Shown here: positions 13,093 to 23,458 of the stretch, one piece after another
Layout of the letters: every line of letters begins with the position of its first letter
How positions within the stretch are numbered: the first letter of the stretch is position 1
Origin: Paragorgia papillata
Lineage: Eukaryota; Cnidaria; Anthozoa; Scleralcyonacea; Coralliidae
Reading direction: 5' to 3'
DNA: 64,000 nucleotides
Assembly (NCBI GenBank): GCA_035771165.1
Contig: JAWNZC010000106.1
Coordinates: 1,931,501-1,995,500, forward strand
The notes under the pieces: model-generated
What the model was told of the DNA's origin: nothing
Databases searched by the model: none
What the model saw: the letters and a program-made list of their open reading frames with translations, nothing else
Made by a program: the position numbers and the translations under genes

Positions 13093-14364
13093 CTTATCCG
13101 AGATTTTTAGCTTTGAAGATTGTTGACAAACCAGAAGTAGGGTCTTCGCTTAGTGACACCACGGCCTACATAAACGAGCAACACAAAGTAGAAAACATAC
13201 ATTTACCTTGCAAAATCCTGCAGCTATCGATAGTCCAACAATATATCAAACGATATCGCTGCATTTTTAAAGAAAAAATTGAATGAAAATAGCGTAATAT
13301 TCAGTATTTCCAAGTCCAACGCAAAATTTTCCGCCAATCAACTACGCGAGAATGATGCTATTTGATTGTACGAGATATTCACGTGATACCTGCCCAATCA
13401 CCTCTGACAAAGACTAAGCCATAGTAATGGTTTATCAATTATAAAGCATCCTATAAGGATGATTAATTAAATTATGTGCATAACCAATTAATAAACATTC
13501 TAAAATTTCTATACTTATTTGATGCAGTCTTTATCTGAACAACATGAATACACTATGTCGCTGGTTTTAGTAGGCTACATGTACCTACAAGATGCCATGG
13601 ATATTATAACAGGTTTGTACATATATACAGAATTTCTATATATTGGATTATATAACTTTTTGCTTTAGTTTTCTTTTTAATTCATTTATACTTTTATTAA
13701 TTTATTTTTATTTTTTTCTTTAGAAATGGACCAATTTCTTAATACAAGATATTGATCGAAACCTTCAAAGTATATAAAATTTGTTTCAGAAATTATAATA
13801 AGTATCATGGTGTGGCTGTTCATCAACTTTGCTGAAGCATTTAAGAAACTAAAAGATAATCAAAATCTATGTGTAATGGATCCGCTGGAATACTACAGTA
13901 CCAGTCTTAAAACTAGCCTATATGTACATGGAAAACTCATGCAAGTTGTTATAAATTGGAAAAAAATATCTACCTGAAATCCAAGTACCATCAAGTTTAC
14001 TGAACAAGGATCAGCCAAGAAAACCAGATTGGTCATAAAAATAACAAAATTCTTCACTATCCAGACTTATGCAAGTCCAAGAATACTAATTCCAACAGCT
14101 AAAATAAATTATCATCACATGGTGTGAGAACCAACATTGAGATATACCTCACCTGTACTAAACACCAGAACTTGGTCACCAAAAATACAATATATTGTAA
14201 ATCACCACAATAGATCAAAACTAATCTTTATGACATGACATTTAATTTCTTCCGTGCAGTAACACAAGATTCTTATGTGTTTGGGAATTGACTGAACTGT
14301 CTTTGAAAGTATGGGGTGAAAAATACACATAATTGTCACTAACAGTCATTCAATTGCCTACTTC
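13093..14364. other. No gene recognised
   Basis: AT-rich sequence without a supported ORF, clear repeat structure or element ends. Confidence 0.35.
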
Positions 14365-14592
14365 AAACCCTGTATCCACCTTCCTTGTAGACATTGGCTG
14401 GAATAGACTCTAAACCAGGAACTTTGCTACTGGACAGCAGCTCGACACTTTCTGGGTCTCAAGCAAAGTTGGTGGGCCATCCAGTGCTTCATTGTTTTGG
14501 TTTCTTCGTTGATGGATGAGGAGTGTTTCATGGGATGCTGTTGAAGTGATCAGCCCACCTTTCGAAAATATTCTCCATGTTACAGTAGCTGT
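14365..14592 (-). pseudogene. LINE reverse-transcriptase N-terminal fragment, inverted
   Basis: On the - strand, read from about 14592 down, frameshifted translation gives ENIFERWADHFNS, then LDGPPTLLET, then LSSSKVPGLESIPANVYKEG ending at about 14365. This is the linker and RT block 0/1 region of a non-LTR retrotransposon ORF2 (consensus style ...ERW..HF..., ...PP....V..A...SS.KAPG.D.IPAE.YK.GG). It is the part that should directly precede the + strand fragment at 14632-14890, but it lies in opposite orientation. Confidence 0.65.
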
Positions 14593-14631
14593 TTCTACTC
14601 ATGTAGTAGCAGGGGATGATCCCCCAGAAAA

Positions 14632-14890
14632 GATGCTTCTATCATAGACCTGTACAAGCCGAAAGGGAACCACCAGGCCTGCGATAACCACCTGAGGAAA
14701 TCCTTCCTCTCCATCGCAGGCAAAATATATTTTCTAGAATCCTGCTAAGCCGACTCACAGCACACCTTAAAGGATGCCCACCAGAGGACCAGTGTGGATT
14801 CCAGAAAGAGCATTGGACCATCAACATACAGGTAGTGTTTGCTGTGAGACAGCTACAAGTAAAATGTCAGGAGCAGAACTTGTCTACTCG
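14632..14890 (+). pseudogene. LINE reverse-transcriptase fragment (RT blocks 1-3)
   Basis: Translation with frameshifts gives DASIIDLYKPKGNHQACDNH, then LSIAGKI..RILLSRLTAHL, then PPEDQCGFQKEHWTI, then FAVRQLQVKCQEQN. These match the conserved LYK.KG....NHR.ISLLS..GKI..R.L..RL and ...QCGFR..R.T.D..F..RQL.EK steps of non-LTR RTs. The catalytic FADD block is missing. The preceding 14365-14592 piece is its inverted 5' neighbour. Confidence 0.75.
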
Positions 14891-15704
14891 ACAGACGAAC
14901 AACAAGATACATGCAAGATTGAACATTCAAACTTATTTCATTTACAAATATTACTGTAATAACCTTGTTTTGGAAATTGTAATCTACATTTCCAATAGTC
15001 AATCTATGGACAATCAATTGAACTGTTTTATAAGTAATCTATACTTCATTGCCAGCAATTACTTCAATTTTCTAGTGACAGTAACTATTCATGTTAGTGT
15101 GTTTCAATGACCTCTCTGTAATCATACGTAGAAATCAATATGAAATTCAATGTAACCTATTGTATATTAGGATGTTCTATTGTTCTATGTATTATATACG
15201 AACCTCTTAATACTACCACAACAGCCATGAGGTACATTTTGTAATAACTCTTTTATCTTCATCACATTAAATGGGCCAGTTTCTGTTCTAATATTTTAGT
15301 ATACCTTACTGTGTTTGCATGAACATTGCATATTTACATTGTTTCGTTTGCAAGCTAAGTAGCATAACGCATGTACGTATTGCGTACCTATTTTTGTACA
15401 ATAATTGCGTTTCTATGTTGGTCTCATATTTTAACTTGCATTGTCCAATGAACTTACTTATCTCACATTACTCTGTAGCTCAAAATCAACAGACACATGT
15501 ACGCGTTGCGTACCTATTTAAACAGTTTATGGGGTTATGCAATAACCAAGGTTAACAGCTAGGTAACCAGGTTTCGATACGTCAGTACGTCACATGGACG
15601 TCACATGGCCGAGGGGGGCTAGGTAAGGTTAGCGTGATAGAGCATTTGGTATCAGTTATCGTGTTACGCGAAGCAAGACCGACTGCAGGAAAGCAAAATC
15701 TCAA

Positions 15705-16607
15705 CCCGACGTACCTATAGCGCGGCCCAGCGTCGTTTCCTGGAATTTTGTTATTGGAGTGGACAAGTCCATCCAGATGGCTCGCCTCCTACCGGCTACC
15801 GAATGGACACTAATCCTTTTCATCACTGATCTTTCACGGTCACTCAAAGCAAGCTCGATCAAAGTTTACTTGTCGGGAATTCGCTCCTTACATGTTGAGA
15901 ATGGTTTTGATAATCCACTTGCTAACTGCCTCCGTTTAGAACAAGTGCTTCGGGTATAAAACGGTTGCAAGGTTTGGAATGTCGTCCTCGTCTTCCAACC
16001 ACTGCGTCTGTTCTGCGACACTTGCAGTCGATTATTAATCAAAATAACTATCGTGACGCAATGTTTTGGGCTGCGTGTTGTATGGGATTTGTTGGGTTCC
16101 TACGCTCTGGTGAGTTTACAACTAATGACAAATACAATCCGAAAATTCATCTTTCCCTTTCTGACGCTGTGGTGGACCAAACAATTAACCCCAAAGTTTT
16201 GTTACTTCGCATCTAAAAGCATCTAAAACGGACCAATTTCGTGTGGGCCACACCCTCCGGATTGGCTCATCTACCACGTCCATTTGCGCAATCCGAGCAC
16301 TGATGCACTATCTGCATCTACGTGGGGTACCCCAGGCCCCTTATTTGTGCACGAAAATGGTGATCCGTTCTCCCGCGACCAGCTGGTTACTTGGATACGT
16401 GATGCAATGGCACGTTTGGGCCTGGAAGGTAACTACTCGGGACATAGTTTTCGCATTGGCGCAGCGACGACGGCTGCATCAGTAGGAGTTCCTGACCACT
16501 TAATAAAAACAATGGGAAGATGGCTTAGTGATGCCTATCAGATGTACATACGGACCCCAGATAAGTTAATTGACGGCGTGGCGGCTCGCCTTGTGTCCGA
16601 CAGTTAG
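15705..16607 (+). pseudogene. Tyrosine recombinase (phage-integrase fold), Crypton-like, frameshifted
   Basis: The protein is split over at least three frames. In order: an N-terminal helical region (TYSAAQRRFLEFCYWSGQ), LSRSLKASSIKVYLSGIRSL, a core segment with the first catalytic Arg in GFLRSGEF, then LFVHENGDPFSRDQLVTW, HSFRIGAATT (the HxxR pair), MGRWLSDAYQMYIR (Trp in place of the second His, then the candidate nucleophile Tyr), and a stop at about 16605. The R..HxxR..W..Y set identifies a tyrosine recombinase that cuts and rejoins DNA through a covalent phosphotyrosine. The stop after LEQVLRV and the frame changes at about 15778, 15960 and 16215-16290 disable it. A DIRS origin cannot be excluded, but no reverse transcriptase is present. 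Confidence 0.85.
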
Positions 16608-16744
16608 TCCGCAGTGGGCTCACGTCACGGGGATGCTAATTTATCGAATCTAATCACTTCATTTTTTAATTTATTTTTAGTTGTTGTTTTCACTTGTCAC
16701 TAATACATTAAAGTTTGGTTGGGGTAACAAACCGCATTGCTTCT

Positions 16745-17300
16745 CGTTATTTACCTTACTGTCGGGTAACGTTTTTTGGTCATATTTTAGCAAAATGCTC
16801 ACGTTATTTACCATACTCTCTGGTAACGTTTTTGTCATATTTTAGCAAAATGCTCACGTTATTTACCATACTCTCTGGTAACGTTTTTGTCATATTTGAG
16901 CAAAATGCTCACGTTATTTACCATACTCTCTGGTAACGTTTTTGTCATATTTTAGCAAAATGCTCACGTTATTTACCATACTCTCTGGTAACGTTTTTGT
17001 CATATTTGAGCAAAATGCTCACGTTATTTACCATACTCTCTGGTAACGTTTTTGTCATATTTTAGCAAAATGCTCACGTTATTTACCATACTCTCTGGTA
17101 ACGTTTTTGTCATATTTGAGCAAAATGCTCACGTTATTTGCCATACTCTCTGGTAACGTTTTTGTCATATTTGAGCAAAATGCTCACGTTATTTACCATA
17201 CTGTCTGGTAACGTTTTTGTCATATTTGAGCAAAATGCTCACGTTATTTTCCATACTGTCTGGTAACGTTTTTTGTCATATTTGAGCAAAATGCTCAAGT
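16745..17300 (+). repeat. Minisatellite, 55-bp unit, about 10 copies
   Basis: The unit runs CACGTTATTTACCATACTC..., with a period of exactly 55 bp where I counted (16800 to 16855). Each unit contains two dyads, TTACC...GGTAA and GAGCA..TGCTC. Copies alternate between TTTTAGC and TTTGAGC variants. The array sits inside the Crypton-like element, between the recombinase gene and the conserved 3' block. Confidence 0.95.
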
Positions 17301-17618
17301 TGTGTTTACCATGTATATATTGTTGCCTGGCCACGAACTGTTGTTTCACGTTATTTACCATACCGTCTGGTAACGTTACTGGTCATATCTGAGCAAGTGC
17401 TGAAGGTGTGTTGACCAGGTACATACTGTGGTAGGGTTGAGTCAGACTGTTTCTTGGAGGGGTAATGCTTTCATCACCCTTGGTGGTCAGCTCAAGATAC
17501 CACTTGCATGGATCTTATCCTGAGTCCAAGTAACAGTATTCGTCCCAGGCCACCCCTCGGTCAGCTGAGCTAACACCTAATCATCCAAACGGGTAAGTAT
17601 GGTGGAGTAAGGTGTTAA

Positions 17619-18027
17619 ATGGGGTTATGCAATAACCAAGGTTAACAGCTAGGTAACCAGGCTTCGATACGTCAGCACGTGACGTGGCCGAGGGGGGCTA
17701 GGTAAGGTGAGCGTGATAGAGCATTTGGTATCAGTTATCGTGTTACGCGAAGCATGACCGACTGCAGGAAAGCAAAATCTCCCCCCCCCCCCTTGATTCG
17801 TTGTTTCACTTGGTTCTCCTACTCAATTACGTTCTCTTAAATTTTCCACCAATTGTTAATTGGTGTGAAGGTGTTAGTTCTTCGGGGGGGGGGGGATCAG
17901 CTCAAGATACCACTTGCATGGATCTTATCCAAGTCCAAGTAACAGTATTCGTCCCAGGCCACCCCTCGGTCAGCTGAGCTAACACCTAACCATCCAAACG
18001 GGTAAGTATGGTGGAGTAAGGTGTTAA
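17619..18027 (+). mobile_element. Crypton-like element 2, internally deleted
   Basis: About 409 bp. It has the same 5' block as element 1 (GGTTATgcaATAACC ... CTGCAGGAAAGCAAAATCT) and the same 3' block (GATCAGCTCAAGATACC ... GGTGTTAA). Only a spacer with a poly-C run, the dyad CACCAATTgTTAATTGGTG and a poly-G run lies between. It carries no recombinase, so it would depend on a full-length relative. Confidence 0.8.
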
Positions 18028-18139
18028 CATTTTAGTATGTTATTAAGCATTATTATATGGCTGGGTTTGATTTCCGGTCCGTACGCAAAACGACGCATAA
18101 TGACCTCCGGTCTGTGTCCGGGTCAATACGCTTTTTTCT

Positions 18140-18560
18140 CGACCCTGCAAGTTTTGGCGAGAACATTTCTGAGTTGATTTGAATACAAATAAAAGAGAAA
18201 TGGTTATCTTTATTCAAATATTTTAAACAATAAAATGTGCTAGGACATTGCTGCTGGTTTTCTTTAAAGCTGTTAATTTATCTAAAAACACGACAAATAA
18301 AGGCCGAACTGGTGTAAACAAGAAGGCCAAGTAGCGACACGAAAAAGTTAACAGGTAAGGTAAACAGCATACTCCGAAGACGAAAACAACGCTTGAAACT
18401 TAAAAATAAAATGAACCAATAGGCATATAATAAATTCCTTATTAACCTCGTTTGCTCGGTCTGTACGGGGAAAGTATTTGCCCTCGGTTTTATCGCACAA
18501 ACCTCGGGCAAATACGTTCCCGTACAGACCTCGCACTCGGTTAATAAGTCTTTAATATTA
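18140..18560. repeat. Interspersed repeat with terminal hairpin, copy 1
   Basis: It shares CAAGTTTTGGCG...GAGTTG.TTTGAAT.AAAATAAAAG and a distal hairpin (18435-18548: GGTCTGTACGGG...CCCGTACAGACC) with 46738-47175. A third hairpin of this type is at 53790-53925. Short hydrophobic ORFs on the - strand here are repeat-derived. Confidence 0.65.
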
Positions 18561-18689
18561 CATTGACAGGTCCAGAGTATTTGATCTTGACTTTCTACAA
18601 TATGTGGATAAATCTGTCAACATATAACTGGTGGCTAAGAATAATATTAGCAAGTATATCGGTCCGATTTATATTCGATTATTTTAAGT

Positions 18690-19100
18690 GTTCCTTCAAA
18701 TAAGACATATTTGAAAGAACACTTAAAATTATAGAATAACATCTTTTGCATTTTTTCGTTTCCTTGCTTTGTTCTTGAGATATTTTAGTTTCTTTGATAT
18801 GCAAATTAAACATTCTGATGTCGTAGATGCATAATGAGCTATCGGAGAAGTTTAGATATCTTTCCTATTATCAATTAAACTAACCAAATTAAATTTGAAT
18901 GAAGTATGTGGATGTATTTCCCCCACAACACTAAACAAGTGATTATTATATTTGATAATGGCAAAGATATATAACTTTTTCGATAACTCATTATGCACGT
19001 ATGACGTCAAAATATCTAACTAAAACATCTCAAGAACGAAGCAAGGAAACGAAAAACTGCAAAATATGTTAGTCTACCATTTTAAGTGTTCTTTCAAATA
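18690..19100. repeat. MITE-like repeat with inverted ends, copy 1
   Basis: AAGTGTTC(C/T)TTCAAATAAGAC at the left pairs with TTTGAAAGAACACTTAAAA-type sequence. The right end AAGTGTTCTTTCAAATAAGAC at about 19083-19103 mirrors the left interior. A related copy is at 52168-52555. Confidence 0.6.
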
Positions 19101-19106
19101 AGACCG

Positions 19107-19413
19107 TAGTTAATAGAGCATAATTATGGTTTGGAAGCTCTATTGTCCTTCAACTTGAAGTATGGTCATGTTGAAAGACAATGGAGTTATTTACATGGAA
19201 GTAAATTCTATGGACACGTGACAACGAAGCACCACAACATGTGAAGATGATGGACCACACTAATTAAACCAGATCGTTGCTATTGGATGACTGCTTCATT
19301 ATATAGAAAATACAATACCGTGAAGTTGCACAAATTTTCATAAACTTGAACAAAAACATAGAACAATGATTTTGGACGTACGACTTTCCAAACCATGTAT
19401 ACGTTCTATTAAC
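19107..19413. mobile_element. TA-type MITE, family also at 38872, 44940 and 50391
   Basis: The ends TAGTTAATAGAGCA and TTCTATTAAC are inverted, with the shared subterminal TGGTTTGGAA/TTTCCAAACCA. The interior GTTGCTATTGGATGA.TGCTTCATTATA is common to the other three copies. Confidence 0.65.
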
Positions 19414-19689
19414 ACAAGACTGTTGTTGCGAATTTGCAAAACTGGTTCTTGGAGTAGAACGAGTTGACATAGCAAAGGTGCAATCTCAAAGTTATCTTCA
19501 GTAATCTACCAACTATATATAATGTTAAGTCTAGTAAAGTTATAACTGTCTGTTATAATAAACATGCACCAAGCACGAAAACGTCTACTATACATGCCGT
19601 GCACTTTTCCAAAATTTTTGCTATCATAGACTTAGTTATCGACCCCAAAACGATTTGCTGACTTTCAACGCTTCCTTTTTAACTCTTTG

Positions 19690-20215
19690 TTTGACCCGAA
19701 TAAAACTAAACAATTAGCTCAAAGTAGAATTCAACATAATCAATAAAGCTGACCAGAGATACAAATGGATAAGGATATATCTTGATTGTTCTTTGCTCTG
19801 CAAAGGAATCATGCATAATGCGGCTAAGGTACTTTGTGGCAGGTATATAACAAGCAAAGCATACGGAAACTATTAAAACATAGGTTTTTGCCAACTTGAG
19901 TTCACGTAAAAAAGTTGCAAGGTTGCTGGCAGTATTGTGATTATCTACTTTCGTTAATCTTTTTCTTGCATGCAATGTAGAATATCTGACACGTACGTAA
20001 ACAGCGTTGAGCAGGCAACGGTAGCGCGAAGTAACGAAAAAAATATGTTACTGACAATTAGCAGAATAACCGCACAAAATAACAACTGCCGTTGCGACTG
20101 TGACGGTGAACCAAAGGGAAGTCAGAATTAAAATGCATTTTTTCTTGGTCATTGCAACATAGTGGTTCATGACGAAAAGAGTCATTATGGATACTCCTTA
20201 CAGCATAACACTTGC
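19690..20215 (-). pseudogene. Rhodopsin-like (class A) GPCR pseudogene
   Basis: Read on the - strand from 20200 down: MTLFVMNHYVAMTKKKCILI, then a hydrophobic segment (LTSLWFTVTVATAVVILCGY), i.e. the end of intracellular loop 2 and TM4. An in-frame stop and frameshift follow in the second extracellular loop/TM5 region. Next is a basic third loop (HARKRLTKVDNH ... FLRELKLAKTY) and TM6 with VLIVSVCFACYIPA (the CxxP signature). Finally comes a degraded TM7 (FIDYVEFY, frameshifted in place of an NPxxY-type end) and a basic tail RVKQRVKKEALKV. TM1-TM3 and the DRY motif are missing. This is a broken 7TM receptor of the kind expanded in cnidarians; its ligand is unknown. Confidence 0.6.
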
Positions 20216-20418
20216 CATCTCATAACACCTGCTGTACAGACAGTTTGGTACTCCAATAACGTTGGTAACTGACTGGACCAAGAGCAATGCAGGAATAATC
20301 CCCGAGTCTGGGCCTAGGGCCGAAGACCAGGAGCCCGGTGAGGGTGCTAATCTCGACAAGCGCGGAGTCCATTTTACACGCGTGCAGAAAAAGCGAGGGG
20401 GTATAATCTATAGGAAAG

Positions 20419-20419
<1 letters not shown>

Positions 20420-20449
<30 letters not shown>
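20420..20449. repeat. (TA)n microsatellite
   Basis: About 15 perfect TA dinucleotides. Confidence 0.97.
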
Positions 20450-20451
<2 letters not shown>

Positions 20452-21089
20452 TTCGCGGAATCAATATACACAGGATTGGAATATTGCTAATCGTATAATA
20501 ATGGTTTATTTTACTTTATCACGTGTACTATTCGATCTGAAATTAAATAATACAGGATTCTTACTAATGCGCTAATATTGTCTAATCCAAATAACATTCA
20601 TGAACTCACTTACTTCTGTGGCAATATCCAATGTTTCAATACAATAATACGTTTTCAGGTGAGCAACTTTTCTCTGGTTAGCTTTACAGGTTAGCGTTCA
20701 GTGTTTATACAAAACAGGTTAGCGTTCAACAAACAGTGCGGTTCTTCTCAGTTCTTTTAACAACAATAAAGCCTTATTTTTAGTCATGCGGTCTATAGTA
20801 ATCTGATACTAATAATTATTAAATGTCAATCAAAGTTAAATCAATGTAATAAACTAAATTAAAGAATAATAGTAATCTCGTTCGTCTATCGAAACAATAT
20901 ATATATTTCTAAAATTCATTAATAATTCATGAGGAAAACACAAAGAAAAATCATGAGCGTATCGGATCTATATATGTGATATAGACTCGCTCTAAGTTTC
21001 TCGCTGGTTTTTAACGGCTGAGATAAGCTTAATTTTCAAAATTACTACGCCAATGAACGTATGAAGTGATTCTTTTTAGAAGTCATTTA
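20450..21089. other. No gene recognised
   Basis: AT-rich; a short direct repeat CAGGTTAGCGTTCA occurs near 20687-20725. No element ends are evident. Confidence 0.4.
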
Positions 21090-21177
21090 AAAACCTTGCA
21101 GTACGGGCTTTATCGGCTCTAAAACACTCGGCTATCGCCTCGTGTTTTATATCCGATAAAGCCCTCCTGCGCGGTTT
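21090..21177. repeat. Short hairpin repeat
   Basis: AAACC..GCAGTACGGGCTTTATCGG at the left pairs with CCGATAAAGCCCTCCTGCGCGGTTT at the right. The loop CTCGGCTATCGCCT recurs (reversed) at about 32056-32075, suggesting a dispersed hairpin family. Confidence 0.65.
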
Positions 21178-21189
21178 ATAAATAGTACT

Positions 21190-21215
21190 TATATATATAT
21201 ATATATATATATATA
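21190..21215. repeat. (AT)n microsatellite
   Basis: About 13 AT dinucleotides. Confidence 0.97.
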
Positions 21216-21433
21216 GGGTGTCACGCGGTAAGAATTGTTGGGCACTGGTGACAACCGCTAAATTTTAAACTTTTCTCTAGCTATATTTTGTGACGAAATG
21301 GTTTCGTTTAAGTTAACGAAATGGATCCCAATCAACTAAACTTAAAAGAGGACAGTGAGGAAAACAAGAAAACAAACAGCCGGTTTAATATATCTTGAAG
21401 AGAAACCAGAAAACCTAAAGAACTGAAACGCCG

Positions 21434-22215
21434 TTGGGTGCCAGTCCCAGTACGAGTGCCTTTGCTCAGGTGCAATACCTACAATGCTCAACTCTAGCCT
21501 GGGTGCCAGTCCCAGTACGAGTGCGGTTGCTCAATTGCAATGCTTACAATGCTCAACATCCTGGGTGCCAGTCCCAGACTCCCAGTACGAGTGCCTTTGC
21601 TCAAGTGCAATGCCTACAATACTCAACTCCGGCTACCCTGGGTGCTAGTCAGTACGAGTGCTTTGCTCAAGTGCAATACCTACAATTCTCAAATGTAGCC
21701 TGGGTTACAGTCCCAGTATGAGTGCGGTTGCTCAATTGCATGCTTACAATGCTCAACGCTAGCCTTGGTGACAGTCCCAGTACGAGTGCCTTTGCTCAAC
21801 TGCAATGCCTACAATGCTCAACACTAGCCTGGGTGCCAGTCCCAGTACGAGTGCCTTGGATCAAATGCTCAACTCTAGCCTGGGTGCCAGTCCCAGTACG
21901 AGTACTTTGCTCAAGTGCAATGCCTACAATGCTCAACTCCAGCCTGGGTGCACTGCCAGCCCCATTACGAGTGCTTTGCTCAAGTGCAACGCTTACAATG
22001 CTCAACTCTAGCCTTGGTGCCAGTCCCAGTGCGAGTGCCTTGCTCAAGTGCAATGCCTACAATGCTCAACTCTAGCCTGGGTGCCAGTCCCAGCGCGAGT
22101 GCCTTGCTCAAGTGCAATGCCTACAATGCTCAACTCTAGCCTGGGTGCCAGTCCCAGACAGAGTGCCTTGGATCAAATGCTCAACTCTAGCCTGGGTACC
22201 AGTCCCAGTACGAGT
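21434..22215 (+). repeat. Minisatellite, about 65-bp unit, about 12 copies
   Basis: The unit contains CTAGCCTGGGTGCCAGTCCC, AGTACGAGTGCCTTTGCTCA and AGTGCAATGCCTACAATGCT, with indels between copies. Each holds a dyad CTGGG...CCCAG. The array leads directly into a Crypton-type 3' block (22330-22465), so it occupies the same place as the 55-bp array in element 1. Repetitive ORFs here on both strands are artefacts. Confidence 0.95.
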
Positions 22216-22329
22216 GCTCCCGTGGCTACCGCTCGATCAGCCACTTTGCATTTCGACCAGGGTGAATTCAGACATGTACTTGGATGGGTGATATCATGGT
22301 TCTACTGGTACCAGGAAAACACTGTTGGT

Positions 22330-22465
22330 GGTCAGCTCAACATCCTACATGGATGGATCTTAACCTGGATCCAAGTACTGTTAGTCGCCCCAGGCCTCCT
22401 CGGGTAACAGCTTGCACCAACCTTCCAAAATGGTAAGTATTTAGTAAGGTGAACGCAGTTGTTAA
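22330..22465 (+). mobile_element. Crypton-like 3' terminal block (element with lost 5' end)
   Basis: GGTGGTCAGCTCAACATCC ... CCAGGCCTCCTCGGG ... AAATGGTAAGTATTTAGTAA ... GTTGTTAA matches the 3' block of the element at 22752-23458 almost exactly, and more distantly those of elements 1 and 2. No matching 5' hairpin is found upstream, so the element is 5'-truncated or has a diverged 5' end. Confidence 0.75.
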
Positions 22466-22747
22466 AGGTGATGTACAGTCCGTTCTGCGCATGTACGAAA
22501 CTAATGTTTACATCTTTATTTACAAAAATAATATTGTAAGCTTTTCTTGGTTCCCATTCATTACTTGTACCCAAAACAAAACATTTTCAGGAGAAATCCG
22601 AGGAGATATCCTCGCCGAATCGCTTGGTTTTCTGCCATGTTGTTCCTAACGGTTTACATTTTGCTGAGTACTTCATGTAATTATCTACGAATGTCGTGTT
22701 TTTGGGACCATATTGCGGTCATGCGCAGAACGGACTCTACGTCACCT
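22466..22747. mobile_element. TTAA-flanked MITE
   Basis: Terminal inverted repeats AGGTGAtGTA(c)AGTCCGTTCTGCG are flanked by TTAA at 22462-22465 and 22748-22751. TTAA duplication is typical of piggyBac and Kolobok elements. There is no transposase. It sits exactly at the head-to-tail boundary between two Crypton-like elements. Confidence 0.8.
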
Positions 22748-22751
22748 TTAA

Positions 22752-23458
22752 GTGAGGTTATGTAATAACCAAGGTTAACAATTAGGTAACCGCGCGTGGT
22801 ACAAGGCTGATGGTGCGGCGATAGTAGACTGGCACTAGTCGAGCAACATCATTGCTGCGCTGACTAGGCTATTAGCCAGCAACTCGATCTCTTACCAAAA
22901 TAAAGTATATATCTTAATTGTAAAATAGGGCTCAAATTAAGACATGGCCTTAATTTATCTGTCCCACAAGCGGGATGTTAAACTTGAACACATAAAGCTA
23001 AAAATCCTAGAGGAGTGTTGTGGTTCGGGTATGAGAAGCGGGGCATTTTTCCGGAGGGTTGTGATTAGGTTTAGGGCCACCGGGGGGTTGTGGTTAGGGT
23101 TGGGGTTTCCGGGGGGTTGTGGTTCGGGGTTGGGGTATGAAATAATCCTTAATTTTGGAGTGAAGTCGACCTGTAGCCAGATGCAAGTTATTGGACTCCA
23201 ATGAAAACGAGTCACCCACCGTCCCTCCCTTTAATCACGGAGATAAAGGTAATACTTTCCACCAATTAATTGATGTGATCGGTGCAAGCATGTGCAAGCT
23301 ATACCGAAGGGGATCGGGGGGTGGTCAGCTCAAGATCCTGTATGGATGGATCTTAACCTGGATCCAAGTACTGTTAGTCGCCCCAGGCCTCCTCGGGCAA
23401 CAGCTTGCGCCAACCTTCCAAAATAGTAAGTATTTAATAAGGTGAACGCAGTTGTTAA
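22752..23458 (+). mobile_element. Crypton-like element 3, non-autonomous
   Basis: It starts with GGTTATgtaATAACC (22756-22770) and AGGTTAAC, and ends with the conserved 3' block (from about 23320) and GTTGTTAA. The interior has three units of about 29 bp, CCGGGGGGTTGTGGTTAGGG-like (23050-23135), and the dyad region CACCAATTAATTGATGTGAT also seen in element 2. It carries no recombinase ORF. Confidence 0.75.

Larger units (their letters stand above)
15529..17618 (+). mobile_element. Crypton-like tyrosine-recombinase element 1
   Basis: It starts with the hairpin GGTTATgcaATAACC (15533-15547), then AGGTTAACAGCTAGGTAACC, and ends in a conserved about 130-bp 3' block from GGTCAGCTCAAGATACC (about 17485) to GGTGTTAA (17618). 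Between lie the YR pseudogene (15705-16607) and a 55-bp minisatellite (16745-17300). Element 2 follows head-to-tail with no spacer. The 5' block recurs at 17621 and 22752; the 3' block recurs at about 17895-18027, 22330-22465 and 23320-23458. Confidence 0.8.

Noticed and set aside
16745..17300. Regular 55-bp repeats resembling a CRISPR array
   Set aside because: The whole 55-bp unit is conserved, with no unique spacers, and the host is eukaryotic; it is a minisatellite.
21434..22407. Overlapping repetitive ORFs on both strands
   Set aside because: Derived from the about 65-bp minisatellite.
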